Positions 47,145 through 57,469 of a DNA stretch of 64,000 nucleotides are shown one piece after another. Below the pieces are notes generated by a model, which saw only the letters and a list, made by a program, of their open reading frames with translations, did not search any database and had not been told where the DNA came from. The stretch comes from Magnetospirillum sp. 64-120 (GTDB taxonomy: Bacteria; Pseudomonadota; Alphaproteobacteria; Rhodospirillales; Magnetospirillaceae), in NCBI GenBank assembly GCA_001898825.1, contig MKVK01000011.1:1-64000 (forward strand), in the 5' to 3' direction. Within the stretch, counting starts at the first letter, position 1. The number at the start of each line of letters is the position of its first letter. Made by a program: the position numbers and the translations under genes.

Positions 47145-47798
47145 ATGCCGGAGGGGGGTGCGATGACCGCCAGCATTGCCACTGCCGCGGCGTCCGTGGT
47201 GCCGTGCTGGTCCTGCAAGGGGCCGGTGGCCACCCGTGCCTTGTTCTGTTCCGTCTGTGGGGCAGTCCAGGGGCCGGGAACCATCGACCATTTTTCCCGC
47301 CTGGGCCTTCAGCCCACATTCGATATCGACCTGGATTTGCTGGAAAAGCAGTATTTCGGCTTTCAGCGCCGGCTGCATCCCGACCGCTTCGCCGCCAAGT
47401 CGGCCAAGGAACGGGCGCTTTCGCAAAGCCAGGCCACGGCGTTGAACGAAGCCTACGAGACGTTGAAGGACCCGCTGAAGCGGGCGGCCTATGTGCTGGA
47501 CCTGAAGGGTCACAAGGTGGACCTGACGGCCTGCGGCACCATCAACGACCCGGTTCTGCTGATGGAACAGATGGAAAAGCGCGAGGCCATCGCCGAAGCC
47601 GATACCGTCGACACCATCACCAAGCTGTCCGCCGAGGCCGATACCGAGGTCATCGCCTGCCAATGCCACATCTCGGCCGCCATCAACGCCGGCGCGTTCG
47701 AGGAAGCTGTGCATCTGACCATCCGCCTGAAATATCTTGCCAAGCTGGCCGAAGAGGCCCGCACCAAGAAGACCCGCATGACGCGGGCCATGCGCTAA
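47145..47798 (+). CDS. hscB: Co-chaperone HscB with N-terminal zinc-type cysteine module
   Basis: A 217-residue J-domain co-chaperone that brings IscU to HscA. The J-domain HPD is at 78-80 (RLHPDRF), followed by the C-terminal IscU-binding helical bundle. Before the J-domain are two CxxC pairs, Cys21/24 (CWSC) and Cys35/38 (CSVC), a tetracysteine zinc module known from eukaryotic HSC20 but absent from E. coli HscB. The ATG at 47145 follows GAGGTGA by 4 bases; the ATG at 47163 is also well placed after GGAGG and would remove six residues only. Confidence 0.95.
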   Translation: MPEGGAMTASIATAAASVVPCWSCKGPVATRALFCSVCGAVQGPGTIDHFSRLGLQPTFDIDLDLLEKQYFGFQRRLHPDRFAAKSAKERALSQSQATALNEAYETLKDPLKRAAYVLDLKGHKVDLTACGTINDPVLLMEQMEKREAIAEADTVDTITKLSAEADTEVIACQCHISAAINAGAFEEAVHLTIRLKYLAKLAEEARTKKTRMTRAMR

Positions 47799-47814
47799 GG
47801 AAAGGATTTCCCCC

Positions 47815-49719
47815 ATGAGTGACGACGGCCTCGTCCTGCTGCAACTGCACGAGCCGGGGGAAACCCCCGTTCCCCATCAAGACGAAGCCGGCCTGGCCGT
47901 GGGCATCGATTTGGGCACCACCAATTCGGTGGTCGCCTTTTCCTTCGATACCGAGGTCGAAGTCCTGAAGGACGAAAACGGCAAGGCGCTGATCCCGTCG
48001 GTGGTCCATTACAAGGATGACGGCTCGGTGGTGGTGGGCCGCGAGGCCCGCGAAGCCATCCTGGAAAGCCCCGACCAGGTGGTGTCGTCCATCAAGCGCC
48101 TGATGGGACGCGGCCTGGAAGACGTGAAGTCGCTGGCCGGCACCTTGCCTTATGACGTGGAGGTTCCGCCGGAAGGCGGCATGGTGCGGCTGCGCGTGGC
48201 GGGGCGCACCCTGACCCCGGTGGCTATTTCCGCCCACATCCTGATGGCCATCAAGGACCGCGCCGAACAGGCCATGCTGGGCAAGGCGGTGACCCGGGCC
48301 GTCATCACCGTTCCCGCCTATTTCGACGACGCGGCGCGCACGGCGACCAAGGACGCCGCCCGTCTGGCCGACATCGAGGTGTTGCGTCTGGTCAACGAAC
48401 CGACCGCCGCCGCCTTGGCCTATGGCCTGGATAATTCGGTGGAAGGGCTTTATGCCGTCTATGACCTGGGCGGCGGCACCTTCGACATTTCCATCCTGAA
48501 GATGGAAAAGGGCGTGTTCCAGGTCAAAGCCACCGGCGGCGACGCCGTGTTGGGCGGCGACGACATCGACCATGCGGTGGCCGAATATTTCCTGGCCCAG
48601 CGTCAGGCCGGCGCCGCCATCACCGCAGGGGAAGTGAAGCAGGCGCTGATGACCGCCCGCGTCGCCAAGGAATGCCTGACCGGCCGTCAATCGGGCGAAT
48701 GGATGATTGAATTGGACGGCACCGCCAGCCGTCATTCGCTGACCCGTGACGAGTTGGAAAAGCTGGCCGCCCCCTTCGTCGAGCGCACCATCGAGATTTG
48801 CCGTGGCGTGGTCGAAGACGCCGGTATCGACGTGTCCGACATTCAAGGCGTGGTGCTGGTGGGTGGTTCCACCCGCATGCCGCTGGTCAGGAAGCGCGTC
48901 GCCGAGTTCTTCGGCCGCGAGCCGCTGTCCGACATCAACCCCGACGAAGTGGTGGCCGTCGGCGCCGCCCTTCAGGCCGAGGCGCTGACCCGTGGCTCGG
49001 ACACCTTGCTGCTGGACGTGACGCCGTTGTCGCTCGGCATCGAGACCATGGGCGGCATCGTCGAAAAGGTCATCCCGCGCAACACCCCCATTCCGGTGGC
49101 CATGGCCCAGGAATTCACCACCTATCAGGACGGCCAGTCGGCCATGTCCATCCACGTGGTGCAGGGCGAACGCGAAATGGTCGACCAATGCCGGTCGCTG
49201 GCCCGTTTCGTCCTGCGCGGCATTCCGCCCATGGCGGCGGGCGCGGCGCGCATCCGCGTCACCTTCCAGGTGGACGCCGACGGCCTGTTGACGGTCTCGG
49301 CCCAGGAAATGACCACCGGCATCGAACAGCACGTGGCGGTCAAGCCGTCCTATGGCCTGTCTGACGACGAAATGGCCAATATGTTGCGGGATTCCTTGGT
49401 TCACGCCAAGGATGACATGGCCCAGCGCCTGCTGACGGAATCGGTCGTCGAAGCCCGTCGTTCAGTGCTTGCTGTAAAATCTGCCCTGGGAGTCGACAGC
49501 GACCTCTTGTCTGATGACGAACGACAGGCTATCGATGCTGCCATCGAAGCTGTCGAGACGGCATGCGCGGGCACCGACCGCGACGCCGTCAACGCCGCCG
49601 TCGAGACTCTGGAGGATTCCACCAAGGGCTTCGCCGAGAAGCGCATGGACCGGGGGATCCGTCAGGCTCTGGCCGGCGTGTCGGTGGAACGCCTCGATGA
49701 CGCCCTGGGGGGCGAGTAA
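47815..49719 (+). CDS. hscA: Hsp70-type Fe-S chaperone HscA
   Basis: A 634-residue specialised Hsp70 that uses ATP to release clusters from IscU. ATPase motifs are [42 protein letters not shown] and [10 protein letters not shown]; the substrate-binding domain begins near [14 protein letters not shown]. The fused N-terminal extension of ~28 residues before the first strand is usual for HscA. It starts 16 bases after hscB. Confidence 0.97.
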   Translation: MSDDGLVLLQLHEPGETPVPHQDEAGLAVGIDLGTTNSVVAFSFDTEVEVLKDENGKALIPSVVHYKDDGSVVVGREAREAILESPDQVVSSIKRLMGRGLEDVKSLAGTLPYDVEVPPEGGMVRLRVAGRTLTPVAISAHILMAIKDRAEQAMLGKAVTRAVITVPAYFDDAARTATKDAARLADIEVLRLVNEPTAAALAYGLDNSVEGLYAVYDLGGGTFDISILKMEKGVFQVKATGGDAVLGGDDIDHAVAEYFLAQRQAGAAITAGEVKQALMTARVAKECLTGRQSGEWMIELDGTASRHSLTRDELEKLAAPFVERTIEICRGVVEDAGIDVSDIQGVVLVGGSTRMPLVRKRVAEFFGREPLSDINPDEVVAVGAALQAEALTRGSDTLLLDVTPLSLGIETMGGIVEKVIPRNTPIPVAMAQEFTTYQDGQSAMSIHVVQGEREMVDQCRSLARFVLRGIPPMAAGAARIRVTFQVDADGLLTVSAQEMTTGIEQHVAVKPSYGLSDDEMANMLRDSLVHAKDDMAQRLLTESVVEARRSVLAVKSALGVDSDLLSDDERQAIDAAIEAVETACAGTDRDAVNAAVETLEDSTKGFAEKRMDRGIRQALAGVSVERLDDALGGE

Positions 49720-49770
49720 AGACCGGGCGCGGCCGACGCCGCGCCGCCCAAGACGAGGAAGGCAGGAAGC

Positions 49771-50109
49771 ATGCCCAAGATGACGTTTATCAATCCCGAC
49801 GGCAGCCGTGCCGAAGTGGATGCCCCGGAAGGTTTGTCGGTGCTGGAAATCGCGCATCGCAACAAGATCGAGTTGGAAGGCGCCTGCGAAGGCTCGCTGG
49901 CTTGCTCGACCTGCCACATCGTCGTCGCCCCGGAATGGTACGACCGTCTGGCCGAAGCCGAGGAAGACGAGGAAGACATGTTGGATCTGGCCTTCGGCCT
50001 GACCTCGACCTCGCGTCTGGGCTGCCAGATCATCATGAAGCCGGAACTGGACGGCTTGGTGGTGTCGGTTCCCGCCGCCACCCGCAACATGAGCGTGGAC
50101 AAGAAGTAA
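49771..50109 (+). CDS. fdx: Isc-type [2Fe-2S] ferredoxin
   Basis: A 112-residue adrenodoxin-type ferredoxin giving electrons for cluster assembly. Ligands are in [10 protein letters not shown] (three Cys) and the later LGCQI Cys. The acidic [12 protein letters not shown] helix is the usual partner-docking face. Its stop overlaps the iscX start by one base (TAATG). Confidence 0.97.
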   Translation: MPKMTFINPDGSRAEVDAPEGLSVLEIAHRNKIELEGACEGSLACSTCHIVVAPEWYDRLAEAEEDEEDMLDLAFGLTSTSRLGCQIIMKPELDGLVVSVPAATRNMSVDKK

Positions 50110-50303
50110 TGAAGTGGACCGACGTCCTGGACATCGCCATCGCCCTGGAAGACGCGCATCCTGACGCCGACAACGTCAATTTGCGCTATACCGATCTTCA
50201 CGCCTGGGTATGCGCTTTGCCGGATTTCGACGACGATCCGCAGAAATCCAACGAGAAGATCCTGGAAGCCATTCAGATGGCCTGGATCGACGAGCGGGAT
50301 TAG
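50109..50303 (+). CDS. iscX: IscX (YfhJ), IscS-binding regulator of Fe-S assembly
   Basis: A 64-residue acidic protein ([41 protein letters not shown]), a near-exact family pattern. IscX binds IscS and iron and tunes the frataxin-dependent rate. It is the last gene of the operon, directly followed by a hairpin. Confidence 0.97.
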   Translation: MKWTDVLDIAIALEDAHPDADNVNLRYTDLHAWVCALPDFDDDPQKSNEKILEAIQMAWIDERD

Positions 50304-50308
50304 GTTGC

Positions 50309-50337
50309 AAGGGGCCCCTGGCGGGCCCCTTGGCTTT
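50309..50337 (+). terminator. Terminator-like hairpin after iscX
   Basis: AAGGGGCCC (50309-50317) pairs perfectly with GGGCCCCTT (50323-50331) over a 5-base loop; GGCTTTT follows. The T run is short and offset, and the next gene starts 14 bases later, so read-through into DUF599-mnmA is possible. Confidence 0.65.
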
Positions 50338-50350
50338 TGACGAGGACGAT

Positions 50351-51067
50351 GTGAACAACGATATCGGCATTCCCCTGGTCGACATCGCCGCCCTGGCCGC
50401 TTTCGCCGCCTTGTGGGTGGGCTATACCGTGATGGCCGAGCACCGCAAGGTGCGCGAGCACACATTGTCGGCGGTGATGGCGGTGCACCGGGAAACCTGG
50501 ATGCGCTCCATGTGTGAACGCGACAACCGCATCGCCGACACCTCGCTGATGGGCAACCTGATGCGTTCGGTGTCGTTCTTCGCGTCTGCCACCATCCTGA
50601 TCATGGGTGGTCTGGTGGCGTTGATGGGGGCGGGGGAACATGCCTTCGTCGTCTACCAGGACATGCCCTTCGCCCCCAAGACCACCAGCCTGGAAGCCTT
50701 CGAGATGAAGGTGCTGCTGCTGATCGGCGTCTTCGTCTACACCTTTTTCCAGTTCACCTGGGCGCTTCGGCAATTCAATTACTGCTGCATCCTGATGGGC
50801 ACCGCGCCGCCGGTAGATTCCCCCGAAGCCGAGAAGGACGCCTTCGCCGCCCTGGCGGCCAAGCTGCAGGATCTGGCCGCCAACACCTTCAATCGCGGCC
50901 TGCGTGCTTATTACTTCGCCCTGGCGATGATGATGTGGTTCGTCCATGCCGGCGCCTTCGTCGCCGCCTCGGCCTTGGTCGTCGCCATCCTGTATCGGCG
51001 CGAGTTCAATTCCAAAAGCCTGCAGACCCTGCGCAAGGCGCTGCCCAAAGGAGGGGACACGCCATGA
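50351..51067 (+). CDS. DUF599 family membrane protein
   Basis: A 238-residue inner-membrane protein with about four helices (residues ~8-25, 78-98, 115-140, 195-220) and the DUF599 pattern: [21 protein letters not shown], then [18 protein letters not shown] and [19 protein letters not shown]. The function of the family is unknown to me. GTG start at 50351 after GAGG. The stop overlaps mnmA by 4 bases (ATGA), so the two are coupled. Confidence 0.88.
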   Translation: MNNDIGIPLVDIAALAAFAALWVGYTVMAEHRKVREHTLSAVMAVHRETWMRSMCERDNRIADTSLMGNLMRSVSFFASATILIMGGLVALMGAGEHAFVVYQDMPFAPKTTSLEAFEMKVLLLIGVFVYTFFQFTWALRQFNYCCILMGTAPPVDSPEAEKDAFAALAAKLQDLAANTFNRGLRAYYFALAMMMWFVHAGAFVAASALVVAILYRREFNSKSLQTLRKALPKGGDTP

Positions 51068-52149
51068 ACAAGCCGTCCCTGGGCCGCATCGTCGTCGCCA
51101 TGTCGGGCGGCGTCGATTCGTCGGCCACCGCCGCTTTGCTGAAGGAACAAGGGTGGGACGTGGTGGGCGTGACGCTGCAGCTTTACGACCACGGTCAGGC
51201 GGTGTGCCGTCCCAACACCTGCTGCGCCGGCAAGGACATCCACGACGCCCGTTCGGTGGCCGACGTGCTGGGTATTCCCCATTACGTCATGGACATGGAA
51301 AGCACCTTCCACGCCGACGTGGTGGACAAGTTCGCCGAAGCCTATGTGCGCGGCGAGACGCCGATCCCCTGCGTGCTGTGCAACCAGACCGTCAAGTTCC
51401 GCGACCTGTTCTCGGTGGCCCGCGACCTGGGCGCCGACGCCCTGGCCACCGGCCATTACGTACAGCGCGCCGACGGCCCCAACGGCGCCATCATGCTGAA
51501 GGGCGCCGACCCGGCCCGCGATCAAAGCTATTTCCTGTTCACCACCACCCGCGAGCAGCTGGAATTCCTGCGCTTTCCCCTGGGCGGCATGATGTCCAAG
51601 GACGAAACCCGCGCCATCGCCGCCCGCTACAACCTGCCGGTGGCGACCAAGCGCGACAGCCAGGACATCTGTTTCGTCCCTGACGGCGATTACGCCGGTC
51701 TGGTTCAGCGCCTGAAGCCCGGCGCCATCCGGCCCGGCGCCATCGTCGATCGGGACGGCCACGAACTGGGGCGCCATCAGGGCATCATCCATTACACCAT
51801 CGGTCAGCGCAAAGGCCTGGGCCTGGGCGGTGGCGATCCGCTTTACGTGCTGCGTCTGGATGCCGAAACCAACCAAGTGGTGGTCGGCCCGCGCGAAGCC
51901 TTGGGGCGCACCCACATCACGTTGCGCGGCGTCAACTGGCTGGGTGACGGCGATGGTGCCCAGGTGCGCTGTTCGGTGCGGGTGCGGTCTACCCGGCCAC
52001 CCATGCCGGCTAGCATAAATCTGGACGGGCAGGGCGGCGCTAGCGTCATACTGGACATGCCGGAACAGGGGGTTGCCCCCGGTCAGGCCTGTGTATTCTA
52101 TGACGGCCAGCGGGTCCTGGGCGGCGGTTGGATCGTTTCCGCCGACTGA
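51064..52149 (+). CDS. mnmA: tRNA-specific 2-thiouridylase MnmA
   Basis: A 361-residue enzyme that thiolates U34 of Glu, Gln and Lys tRNAs. The ATP PP-loop is [15 protein letters not shown]; the catalytic cysteines are in [11 protein letters not shown] and [13 protein letters not shown]. It receives sulfur originating at IscS, so its place just behind the isc operon fits. It overlaps DUF599 by 4 bases. Confidence 0.97.
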   Translation: MNKPSLGRIVVAMSGGVDSSATAALLKEQGWDVVGVTLQLYDHGQAVCRPNTCCAGKDIHDARSVADVLGIPHYVMDMESTFHADVVDKFAEAYVRGETPIPCVLCNQTVKFRDLFSVARDLGADALATGHYVQRADGPNGAIMLKGADPARDQSYFLFTTTREQLEFLRFPLGGMMSKDETRAIAARYNLPVATKRDSQDICFVPDGDYAGLVQRLKPGAIRPGAIVDRDGHELGRHQGIIHYTIGQRKGLGLGGGDPLYVLRLDAETNQVVVGPREALGRTHITLRGVNWLGDGDGAQVRCSVRVRSTRPPMPASINLDGQGGASVILDMPEQGVAPGQACVFYDGQRVLGGGWIVSAD

Positions 52150-52157
52150 TTCGCGCA

Positions 52158-52186
52158 TTGGAATTGTTAGATAAAACCCCTATAAG
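52158..52186 (+). promoter_or_regulatory. Sigma70-like promoter of the rubrerythrin-like gene
   Basis: TTGGAA (52158-52163) and TATAAG (52181-52186) are spaced by 17 bases and lie 40 bases before the start codon at 52226, after the mnmA stop. Confidence 0.5.
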
Positions 52187-52225
52187 GATCAGGCTTATAC
52201 CTGCGCCGCCCCGGAGAGTCGCGCC

Positions 52226-52681
52226 ATGAAATCGGTGGAAGAATTCCTGGTCTACGCCGCCCGCCTGGAACAAGAGGCGGCGCTGCGCTTCGACGAATTG
52301 GCCGACGCCGCCGCCAGCTTCGAGAACAACGAAGTGTCCGAGTTCTTCCGTCAGATGGCCGATTATTCCCGCATGCATCTGGAAGAAGCCCGCAAACGCG
52401 GTGGCTTCCACGACCTGCCCGACATCGCCCCCGGGGAATACGACTGGCCGCAGTTGGAAAGCCCGGAAGCCGCCGCCATCTGGGCCGCCGACCCGCAAAT
52501 GGACGTGGTCAGCGCTCTGCGTGTGGCCCTGGATGCGGAAACCAATGGCCTGGCCTTTTACCAGAATGTCCTGGATGCCACCGACGACCCCGAGATCAAA
52601 GCCATGGCCGCCGAATTCGTCGAGGAAGAGGCCGAGCACGTGGCCGCCATCAAGCGTTGGATTTCCCGCGCCGCCGCCTGA
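52226..52681 (+). CDS. Rubrerythrin/ferritin-family diiron protein
   Basis: A 151-residue four-helix protein. Paired Glu/His motifs in LEQEAALRFDELA, DYSRMHLEEA, LDAETNGLAFYQ and VEEEAEHVAAIKRW are those of the rubrerythrin diiron domain. There is no C-terminal rubredoxin-type cysteine domain, so it is the short erythrin-like form. It probably acts in peroxide or iron handling. A promoter-like pair and GGAGAG precede the start. Confidence 0.85.
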   Translation: MKSVEEFLVYAARLEQEAALRFDELADAAASFENNEVSEFFRQMADYSRMHLEEARKRGGFHDLPDIAPGEYDWPQLESPEAAAIWAADPQMDVVSALRVALDAETNGLAFYQNVLDATDDPEIKAMAAEFVEEEAEHVAAIKRWISRAAA

Positions 52682-52737
52682 ATGCGGCCTGATTGTGAAT
52701 TGAATTAAAACAATTTTTATCATCGGCGGGTGAGCGA

Positions 52738-52810
52738 CGTAAGGTTGTCCTCCTTACGGCGGAGCGTGCTTATTTATCATTGACAATCCTAAGGCTTGGG
52801 AACCTTTATA
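52738..52810 (+). promoter_or_regulatory. Hairpin and weak promoter-like boxes upstream of the PAS-MCP-PilZ gene
   Basis: CGTAAGG (52738-52744) pairs with CCTTACG (52752-52758). Downstream, TTGACA (52780-52785) and TTTATA (52805-52810) resemble -35 and -10 boxes, but the 19-base spacing is long. The hairpin lacks a T run and may be an operator rather than a terminator. Confidence 0.35.
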
Positions 52811-52826
52811 ACCAATCTAAGGTTAT

Positions 52827-55772
52827 ATGCTGGTCGGGGTAGTCATGCGCGACAATGGACCGCTTACTGGGCAAGAAGTTTTGATGGCGGATGGCCAGGT
52901 TCTGGTGTCGCGCACCGATACCGGGGGCCGTATCACCTTCGTCAACCGCGACTTCATCCAGATCAGCGGCTTCACTGAAGAGGAACTGGTGGGCTCGCCC
53001 CACAACATGGTGCGCCACCCGCACATGCCCCAGGCGGCTTTCGCCGATCTTTGGAAGACCGTTAAGGCCGGCTTGCCGTGGGAAGGTCTGGTCAAGAACC
53101 GGTGCAAGAACGGTGACCATTATTGGGTCCGTGCCAACGTCACCCCGGAAGTGGAAGACGGCAAGGTCGTAGGCTTTGTTTCCATCCGCAGCAAGCCCGA
53201 CCGGGACTCGGTGGCCAATGCCGAGAAATTGTACGCCGACATGCGCGAAGGCCGCCTGCAGAACCTGTCGCTGGTGGAAGGCCAGTTGGTGGGAAGCGGG
53301 CTGGTTGCCCGGATCGGTTCTGTGCTGAGCACCTTGGCCGGCCGGGTGGGCGGTATCGTCTTCGCCTTGTCGCTGACCGCCATCTTGTCCACGGTGGCGG
53401 GGTTGATGGGCATGGGCGATTCCAACGAAGCCATCCGCACCGTCTATGAAGACCGCGTGGTTCCGGCGGCCCAGTTGGGGGAAATCCGCGATCTGATGCG
53501 CGACAACCTGCTGGTGATTGCTCGTTTGTCCAAAAATCCCGACGCCGCCAAGGTGGTCGGCGCCAATCTGGCGAAGATGGACGGGGTTTGGAAAGCCTAT
53601 CTGGCCACCTACCTGACCCCCGAGGAAAAATCCCTGGCCGACGGTTTCGCCGCCCAGCAGGACAAGCTGGTCAAGCAGGCTTTCGCCCCCATCGTCAACG
53701 GAACGGTCAGCGATGGCGAGGTGCATTTCAGCACGCTGGCGCTGCCCCTGTACCGCCAGGCGGAAGGCGGTCTGGACAAGCTGATCGACCTGCAGCAGCG
53801 CGTCGCCAAGGATGTCTATGACGAAGCCGGGGCCGATTTCACCGAACACATGACGGTGGGGATCGGTCTGCTGGCGGTCGGCGCCCTGGCCGCCGTCATC
53901 CTGGTGCGGTTGCTGATGAAGGGCATCTCGGCGCCTTTGGGGCGGATGGAACGCAGCTTCGGCGCCATCGCCAGGGGGGAGCTGGCTTTCGCCATTCCGG
54001 TCGAACCGGTGCCCGATTTCCACCGCACCAACGCCATGCTGCGGGCCATGCGGGCCAAGCTGGCCTATAGCTTGTTGGAAAACAAGGAACTGTCCCACCG
54101 CGCCGAGGAACACCTGCGCAACGAGATGTTGAGCCTGACCGAAACCCTGGAACACGAGGTCCAGGAAACGGTGGGTGACATTTCCGTGCAGGCCCGGCGC
54201 CTGTCGGAAGGCTCGGTCGAGCTGTCTCGGGTGGCCAGCCAACTGCGGCAGATGGCCGAACACGTCACTGAAGCGGTGCAGATCACCAGCGGCAACGTAC
54301 AGACCGTGGCCGGCGCCACCGAGGAACTGGAAGCGTCCAGCCGCGAGATTCTGTCCCAGGTGGGCAATTCGTCGCAATTGGCCGAAAGCGCCCGCCTTAA
54401 CGTCGACGAGGCCAGCCAGCGCGTCGCCGGCCTGTCGGAAGCCACCGCTCGCATTGGCGACGTGGTCAACATGATCCAGAACATTGCCGGCCAGACCCGC
54501 ATGCTGGCGCTGAACGCCACCATCGAAGCGGCCCGCGCCGGCGAGGCCGGCAAGGGTTTCGCCGTGGTGGCGGAAGAGGTTAAAAGCCTGGCCAACCAGA
54601 CTGAACAAGGCATCGCGACGGTCAACTCCCAGGCCGACGAAATCGGCCGCACCACCCGTGAAGCGGTGGAAACGGTGGAGGCCGTCGCCCAGATCATTCG
54701 CCAGATCGACGCCATCGCCGGCGAAGTGGCCCGCGCCACCGACGAACAGCGGTCCGCCACCGCCGAGATCATGGGCAGCGCCGCGCAAGCCGCCGACCAC
54801 ACCCGCTCGGTGGCCGACAACGTGACGCTGATGATGCAAGGCGTTCAGTCCACCAGCGACACCGCGTCCAAGGTCAACGAACTGTCGGGCATGGTCAGCC
54901 GTGACATCGCAGCGCTGCAGCGACGCCTGTACGTTATCATGCGCACGTCCTATGGCGGCGACCGCCGCAGCATCGACCGCATCAGCGCGGCGCTGCCCTT
55001 CACCTTCGAATTCGGGGGCAACAGCCTGCGCGGTTATACCGGCGACATCGACCTGAAGGGCGCCTTCCTGGTGCCGGCCGGCGGCGACGTCCGCCCCAAG
55101 CCCGGTGCCCAGGGAGTACTGCGCCTGGAAGGGGTGGGCAGTGTGGAGGCCCGCATCGTCAACGACACCGGGATCGGCTTCAACACCTTCTTCCCCTCGG
55201 TCAGCCGCGAGGCCAAGGATGCCTTGGTCAGCCGTCTGGAAAAGGCGGAAGCGGAAGACAAGCCCTATATCGAGATGGCGGCGCAGGTGGCCGCCGCCGC
55301 CGCCGGCCGTCTGGCCGACGCGGTGAAGGATGGGGCCATTTCCATCACCGATCTGATGGATGTGGATTACAGTCCCATCGTTGGAACCGATCCTGTGCAG
55401 GTGATGGCCAAGCACACGGTGCTGGTGGAGCGTCTGTTCCCCGAACTGATCGAAGCGCCGCTGGCCAAGGATGGTCGGGTGGTGTTCTGCTGCATCACCG
55501 ACCGTAACGGCTATATCGCCGCCCACAACAAGAAGTATTCACACCCGCAGCGCCCGGGCGAAACCGTGTGGAACACCGCCAACAGCCGCAACCGCCGGGT
55601 CTTCGACGACCGCACCGGCATCTTGGCGGCGCGGACCAGCAAGCCGCTGTGCCATACCTATGCCCGCGACATGGGGGGTGGTCAGTTCGTGGTGCTGAAG
55701 GAAATGGACGTCCCCATCGTCGTTGAAGGGCGCCATTGGGGTGCGGTGCGCATGGCGCTGAAGCTGGGATAA
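52827..55772 (+). CDS. PAS-domain chemoreceptor fused to PilZ and a C-terminal ligand-sensor-like domain
   Basis: A 981-residue methyl-accepting chemotaxis protein. Order: an Aer-like PAS domain (about 20-125, [32 protein letters not shown]), membrane helix 1 (174-197), a ~145-residue periplasmic four-helix-type sensor, membrane helix 2 (343-363), HAMP, and the MCP hairpin with tip near 577 ([15 protein letters not shown]). After it comes a PilZ domain with RSIDR (about 713) and DIDLKG (about 739), variants of the c-di-GMP motifs RxxxR and D/NxSxxG. The last ~160 residues ([31 protein letters not shown]) form a domain found behind some alphaproteobacterial receptors. It may combine redox, ligand and c-di-GMP inputs. 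Confidence 0.9.
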   Translation: MLVGVVMRDNGPLTGQEVLMADGQVLVSRTDTGGRITFVNRDFIQISGFTEEELVGSPHNMVRHPHMPQAAFADLWKTVKAGLPWEGLVKNRCKNGDHYWVRANVTPEVEDGKVVGFVSIRSKPDRDSVANAEKLYADMREGRLQNLSLVEGQLVGSGLVARIGSVLSTLAGRVGGIVFALSLTAILSTVAGLMGMGDSNEAIRTVYEDRVVPAAQLGEIRDLMRDNLLVIARLSKNPDAAKVVGANLAKMDGVWKAYLATYLTPEEKSLADGFAAQQDKLVKQAFAPIVNGTVSDGEVHFSTLALPLYRQAEGGLDKLIDLQQRVAKDVYDEAGADFTEHMTVGIGLLAVGALAAVILVRLLMKGISAPLGRMERSFGAIARGELAFAIPVEPVPDFHRTNAMLRAMRAKLAYSLLENKELSHRAEEHLRNEMLSLTETLEHEVQETVGDISVQARRLSEGSVELSRVASQLRQMAEHVTEAVQITSGNVQTVAGATEELEASSREILSQVGNSSQLAESARLNVDEASQRVAGLSEATARIGDVVNMIQNIAGQTRMLALNATIEAARAGEAGKGFAVVAEEVKSLANQTEQGIATVNSQADEIGRTTREAVETVEAVAQIIRQIDAIAGEVARATDEQRSATAEIMGSAAQAADHTRSVADNVTLMMQGVQSTSDTASKVNELSGMVSRDIAALQRRLYVIMRTSYGGDRRSIDRISAALPFTFEFGGNSLRGYTGDIDLKGAFLVPAGGDVRPKPGAQGVLRLEGVGSVEARIVNDTGIGFNTFFPSVSREAKDALVSRLEKAEAEDKPYIEMAAQVAAAAAGRLADAVKDGAISITDLMDVDYSPIVGTDPVQVMAKHTVLVERLFPELIEAPLAKDGRVVFCCITDRNGYIAAHNKKYSHPQRPGETVWNTANSRNRRVFDDRTGILAARTSKPLCHTYARDMGGGQFVVLKEMDVPIVVEGRHWGAVRMALKLG

Positions 55773-55788
55773 GGGGGGGGCGCGGCCG

Positions 55789-56049
55789 TCAGGCCGCCGC
55801 CAAGGCCTCTTCCACCGCCAAGACGGCGAAATTGTGGGATTCGCCGGCAAAGTGCAGGATACGGCCCACCGGGTCGTTGGCCGGGTCCGCCAGGACTTGT
55901 TGGGCTTCCTCGGCGCTGATGCCGCAGCGCACCAGGGCGCGCACATAGATGGCATCCAAGTCGAAATGACGACCGGTCGAGACGGCAGCGTGGCGTGCGC
56001 CGTCGATCAAGGATTGAATACGCAAAGCGGTGGAAGACGAAAGGGACAC
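55789..56049 (-). CDS. Small hypothetical protein (86 aa)
   Basis: An 86-residue, probably helical soluble protein that I do not recognise (segments LRIQSLIDGARHAA and ALVRCGISAEEAQQVL). The GTG at 56049 has GGAGG 6 bases upstream, and codon use fits the genome. It is convergent with the chemoreceptor gene, 16 bases from its stop. No function can be given. Confidence 0.6.
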   Translation of the reverse strand: MSLSSSTALRIQSLIDGARHAAVSTGRHFDLDAIYVRALVRCGISAEEAQQVLADPANDPVGRILHFAGESHNFAVLAVEEALAAA

Positions 56050-56348
56050 GGTAAACCTCCATAATTCGGCAAAACGGCCGGCAGATAGGGGCTGTCCCGG
56101 AGGTTTCCTAATCCCTGACGTTGCAGGGGCAAGCTGATTTTTCAGCCAAGGATAACCTTAATCCCAAAGGGCTTAAGGAATTATTGCCACGTTCTATCCT
56201 GTTTCCTGAAAAAGTCAAACAATTCCCCGTTTTCCATAAGATTGGTCTTTGCTGGAATTTTGCCGATCGTTTACCGGCCGTTCAATCACGGCCGGAATTG
56301 CTGACATGACCATAAGATATAAGAGGCTTAGTCATATGGGCAAAAGTC
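56050..56348. other. Intergenic region, partly AT-rich
   Basis: About 300 bases between the 86-residue gene and the small ORF at 56349. A stretch at 56115-56260 is clearly less GC-rich than the genes. A hairpin CCGGCCG/CGGCCGG (56274-56280 and 56289-56295) is present. A 60-odd-residue open frame exists here but has no convincing ribosome site or codon bias. I see no convincing gene. Confidence 0.5.
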
Positions 56349-56537
56349 ATGCTGTTCGACCTGATCGACACTTTCGTGGACAAATTCTCGCCGGTGCCGC
56401 AGCGCTCGGAAGCCTGCGAGGATGATGTCGAATTGAATTCGTCCGGTCGTACGGCCCAAGACAGGTATTTGGACTCGTTTTACGACAACGCGCGTTCGCT
56501 GCGGTCCAGCCGTCCCTTTGGAGATACACAATGCTGA
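56349..56537 (+). CDS. Small ORF coupled to the PilZ gene (62 aa)
   Basis: A 62-residue acidic, probably soluble protein (MLFDLIDTFVDKFSPVPQRS at the start) that I do not recognise. No strong ribosome site precedes the ATG. The stop overlaps the start region of the PilZ gene (ATG at 56531; TGATG at 56535), the usual sign of translational coupling, and GC-rich codon use from residue ~15 on fits a gene. It could also be a leader peptide. Confidence 0.45.
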   Translation: MLFDLIDTFVDKFSPVPQRSEACEDDVELNSSGRTAQDRYLDSFYDNARSLRSSRPFGDTQC

Positions 56538-56905
56538 TGGAGCGTACTTTGACCAAGGCGTCGGGGCTGACTTCCTCTGTTGCTGGCGACCGTCGTCTGA
56601 ACCAACGCCACGACGGCGCCGGTTTGCTGGTCGAGATCGAAGGCAATGTCTATCCCGTGGTCAACGTTTCCACCGGCGGCTTGTGTCTTCAGGGCCTGAA
56701 TCGCAAGGATGGTGAACGTTTTCGTTTCGTCCTGTCACGGCTCGGCAATCCCGATGGGATCACCGGTGAATGCGAAGTTCTGGGGTGTAGCGGCGAACTG
56801 GTGCATCTGGTCTTCACCCGTCCGACCTTGCCCTTGCTGCGCTTGATCGTCGCCCATGTCAGCGCCTTGATTGGTGTGAAGCCCCATTTGCTGAAAAGTC
56901 GCTGA
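56531..56905 (+). CDS. Single-domain PilZ protein (c-di-GMP binding)
   Basis: A 124-residue protein. The PilZ motifs are intact: RRLNQRHDG carries RxxxR and NVSTGG is an exact NxSxxG. It should bind cyclic di-GMP and act as a small effector, perhaps on motility or polysaccharide output. GGAG lies about 8 bases before the ATG at 56531; ATG 56537 is an alternative start overlapping the upstream stop. A PilZ-bearing chemoreceptor lies 800 bases upstream. Confidence 0.82.
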   Translation: MLMERTLTKASGLTSSVAGDRRLNQRHDGAGLLVEIEGNVYPVVNVSTGGLCLQGLNRKDGERFRFVLSRLGNPDGITGECEVLGCSGELVHLVFTRPTLPLLRLIVAHVSALIGVKPHLLKSR

Positions 56906-57032
56906 TCCGGCGATCTTGGAATCCGGCCCGATTACTTTTCAGAACATCAAAAGCCTGATCCAAGAACAGGGATTTCCCCCAAGCCCGGTCTGTGTTTCCC
57001 TGTATGGGTTGTTTGCATCAAGGGGGCTTGTG

Positions 57033-57383
57033 ATGAAGACTATCGTGTTGACGCTGAGCTTTGCCGCGACTTTGCTTGTTCCCTGGGCGGCCAGCGCCCA
57101 GGAAGCGGTGAAGAAGTGCATGGCCTGCCATACTTTCGACAAGGGTGGCGCGAAGAAGATCGGCCCCAACCTGTTCGGCATCTTTGGTCAAACCAGCACC
57201 TTGCCGGAATTGGCGGGTAAGGGGGTGGTGTGGGACGAAGCCGCCTTGATGGAGTATCTGGAAAATCCGTCGGCCTTCGTTTCCGCCAAGACGGCGGGGG
57301 CGGCCAAAAGCAAGATGGCGCTGCTGGTCAAGGACCCGGCCGAGCGCAAGGCCGCCATCGACTATCTGAAGACCTTGAAATAA
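57033..57383 (+). CDS. Periplasmic class I cytochrome c
   Basis: A 116-residue c-type cytochrome. A signal peptide ends in ASA around residue 22; the heme site is CMACH at 29-33 (KKCMACHTFDKGGAKKIGPNLFG), and the distal Met is probably in AKSKMALLV. It resembles the cytochrome c2/c552 electron carriers of alphaproteobacteria. AAGGGGG precedes the ATG at 57033, and a strong terminator follows. Confidence 0.92.
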   Translation: MKTIVLTLSFAATLLVPWAASAQEAVKKCMACHTFDKGGAKKIGPNLFGIFGQTSTLPELAGKGVVWDEAALMEYLENPSAFVSAKTAGAAKSKMALLVKDPAERKAAIDYLKTLK

Positions 57384-57419
57384 CCGGGCAAGGCGCCCCG
57401 GGACGGGGCGTCAAACAGC

Positions 57420-57459
57420 AAAAAACCCTGGCGGGTCATGGACCTGCCAGGGTTTTTGA
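57420..57459 (+). terminator. Rho-independent terminator of the cytochrome c gene
   Basis: A long hairpin whose arms AAACCCTGGCGGGT and ACCTGCCAGGGTTT pair with one G-U wobble around a short loop, followed by TTTTTG. Confidence 0.9.
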
Positions 57460-57469
57460 TTCTCGTCGG

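Noticed and set aside
56121-56309. A 62-codon frame in the gap before the PilZ unit
   Set aside because: There is no ribosome site, the composition is AT-rich and non-coding in character, and no motif or coupling is visible.
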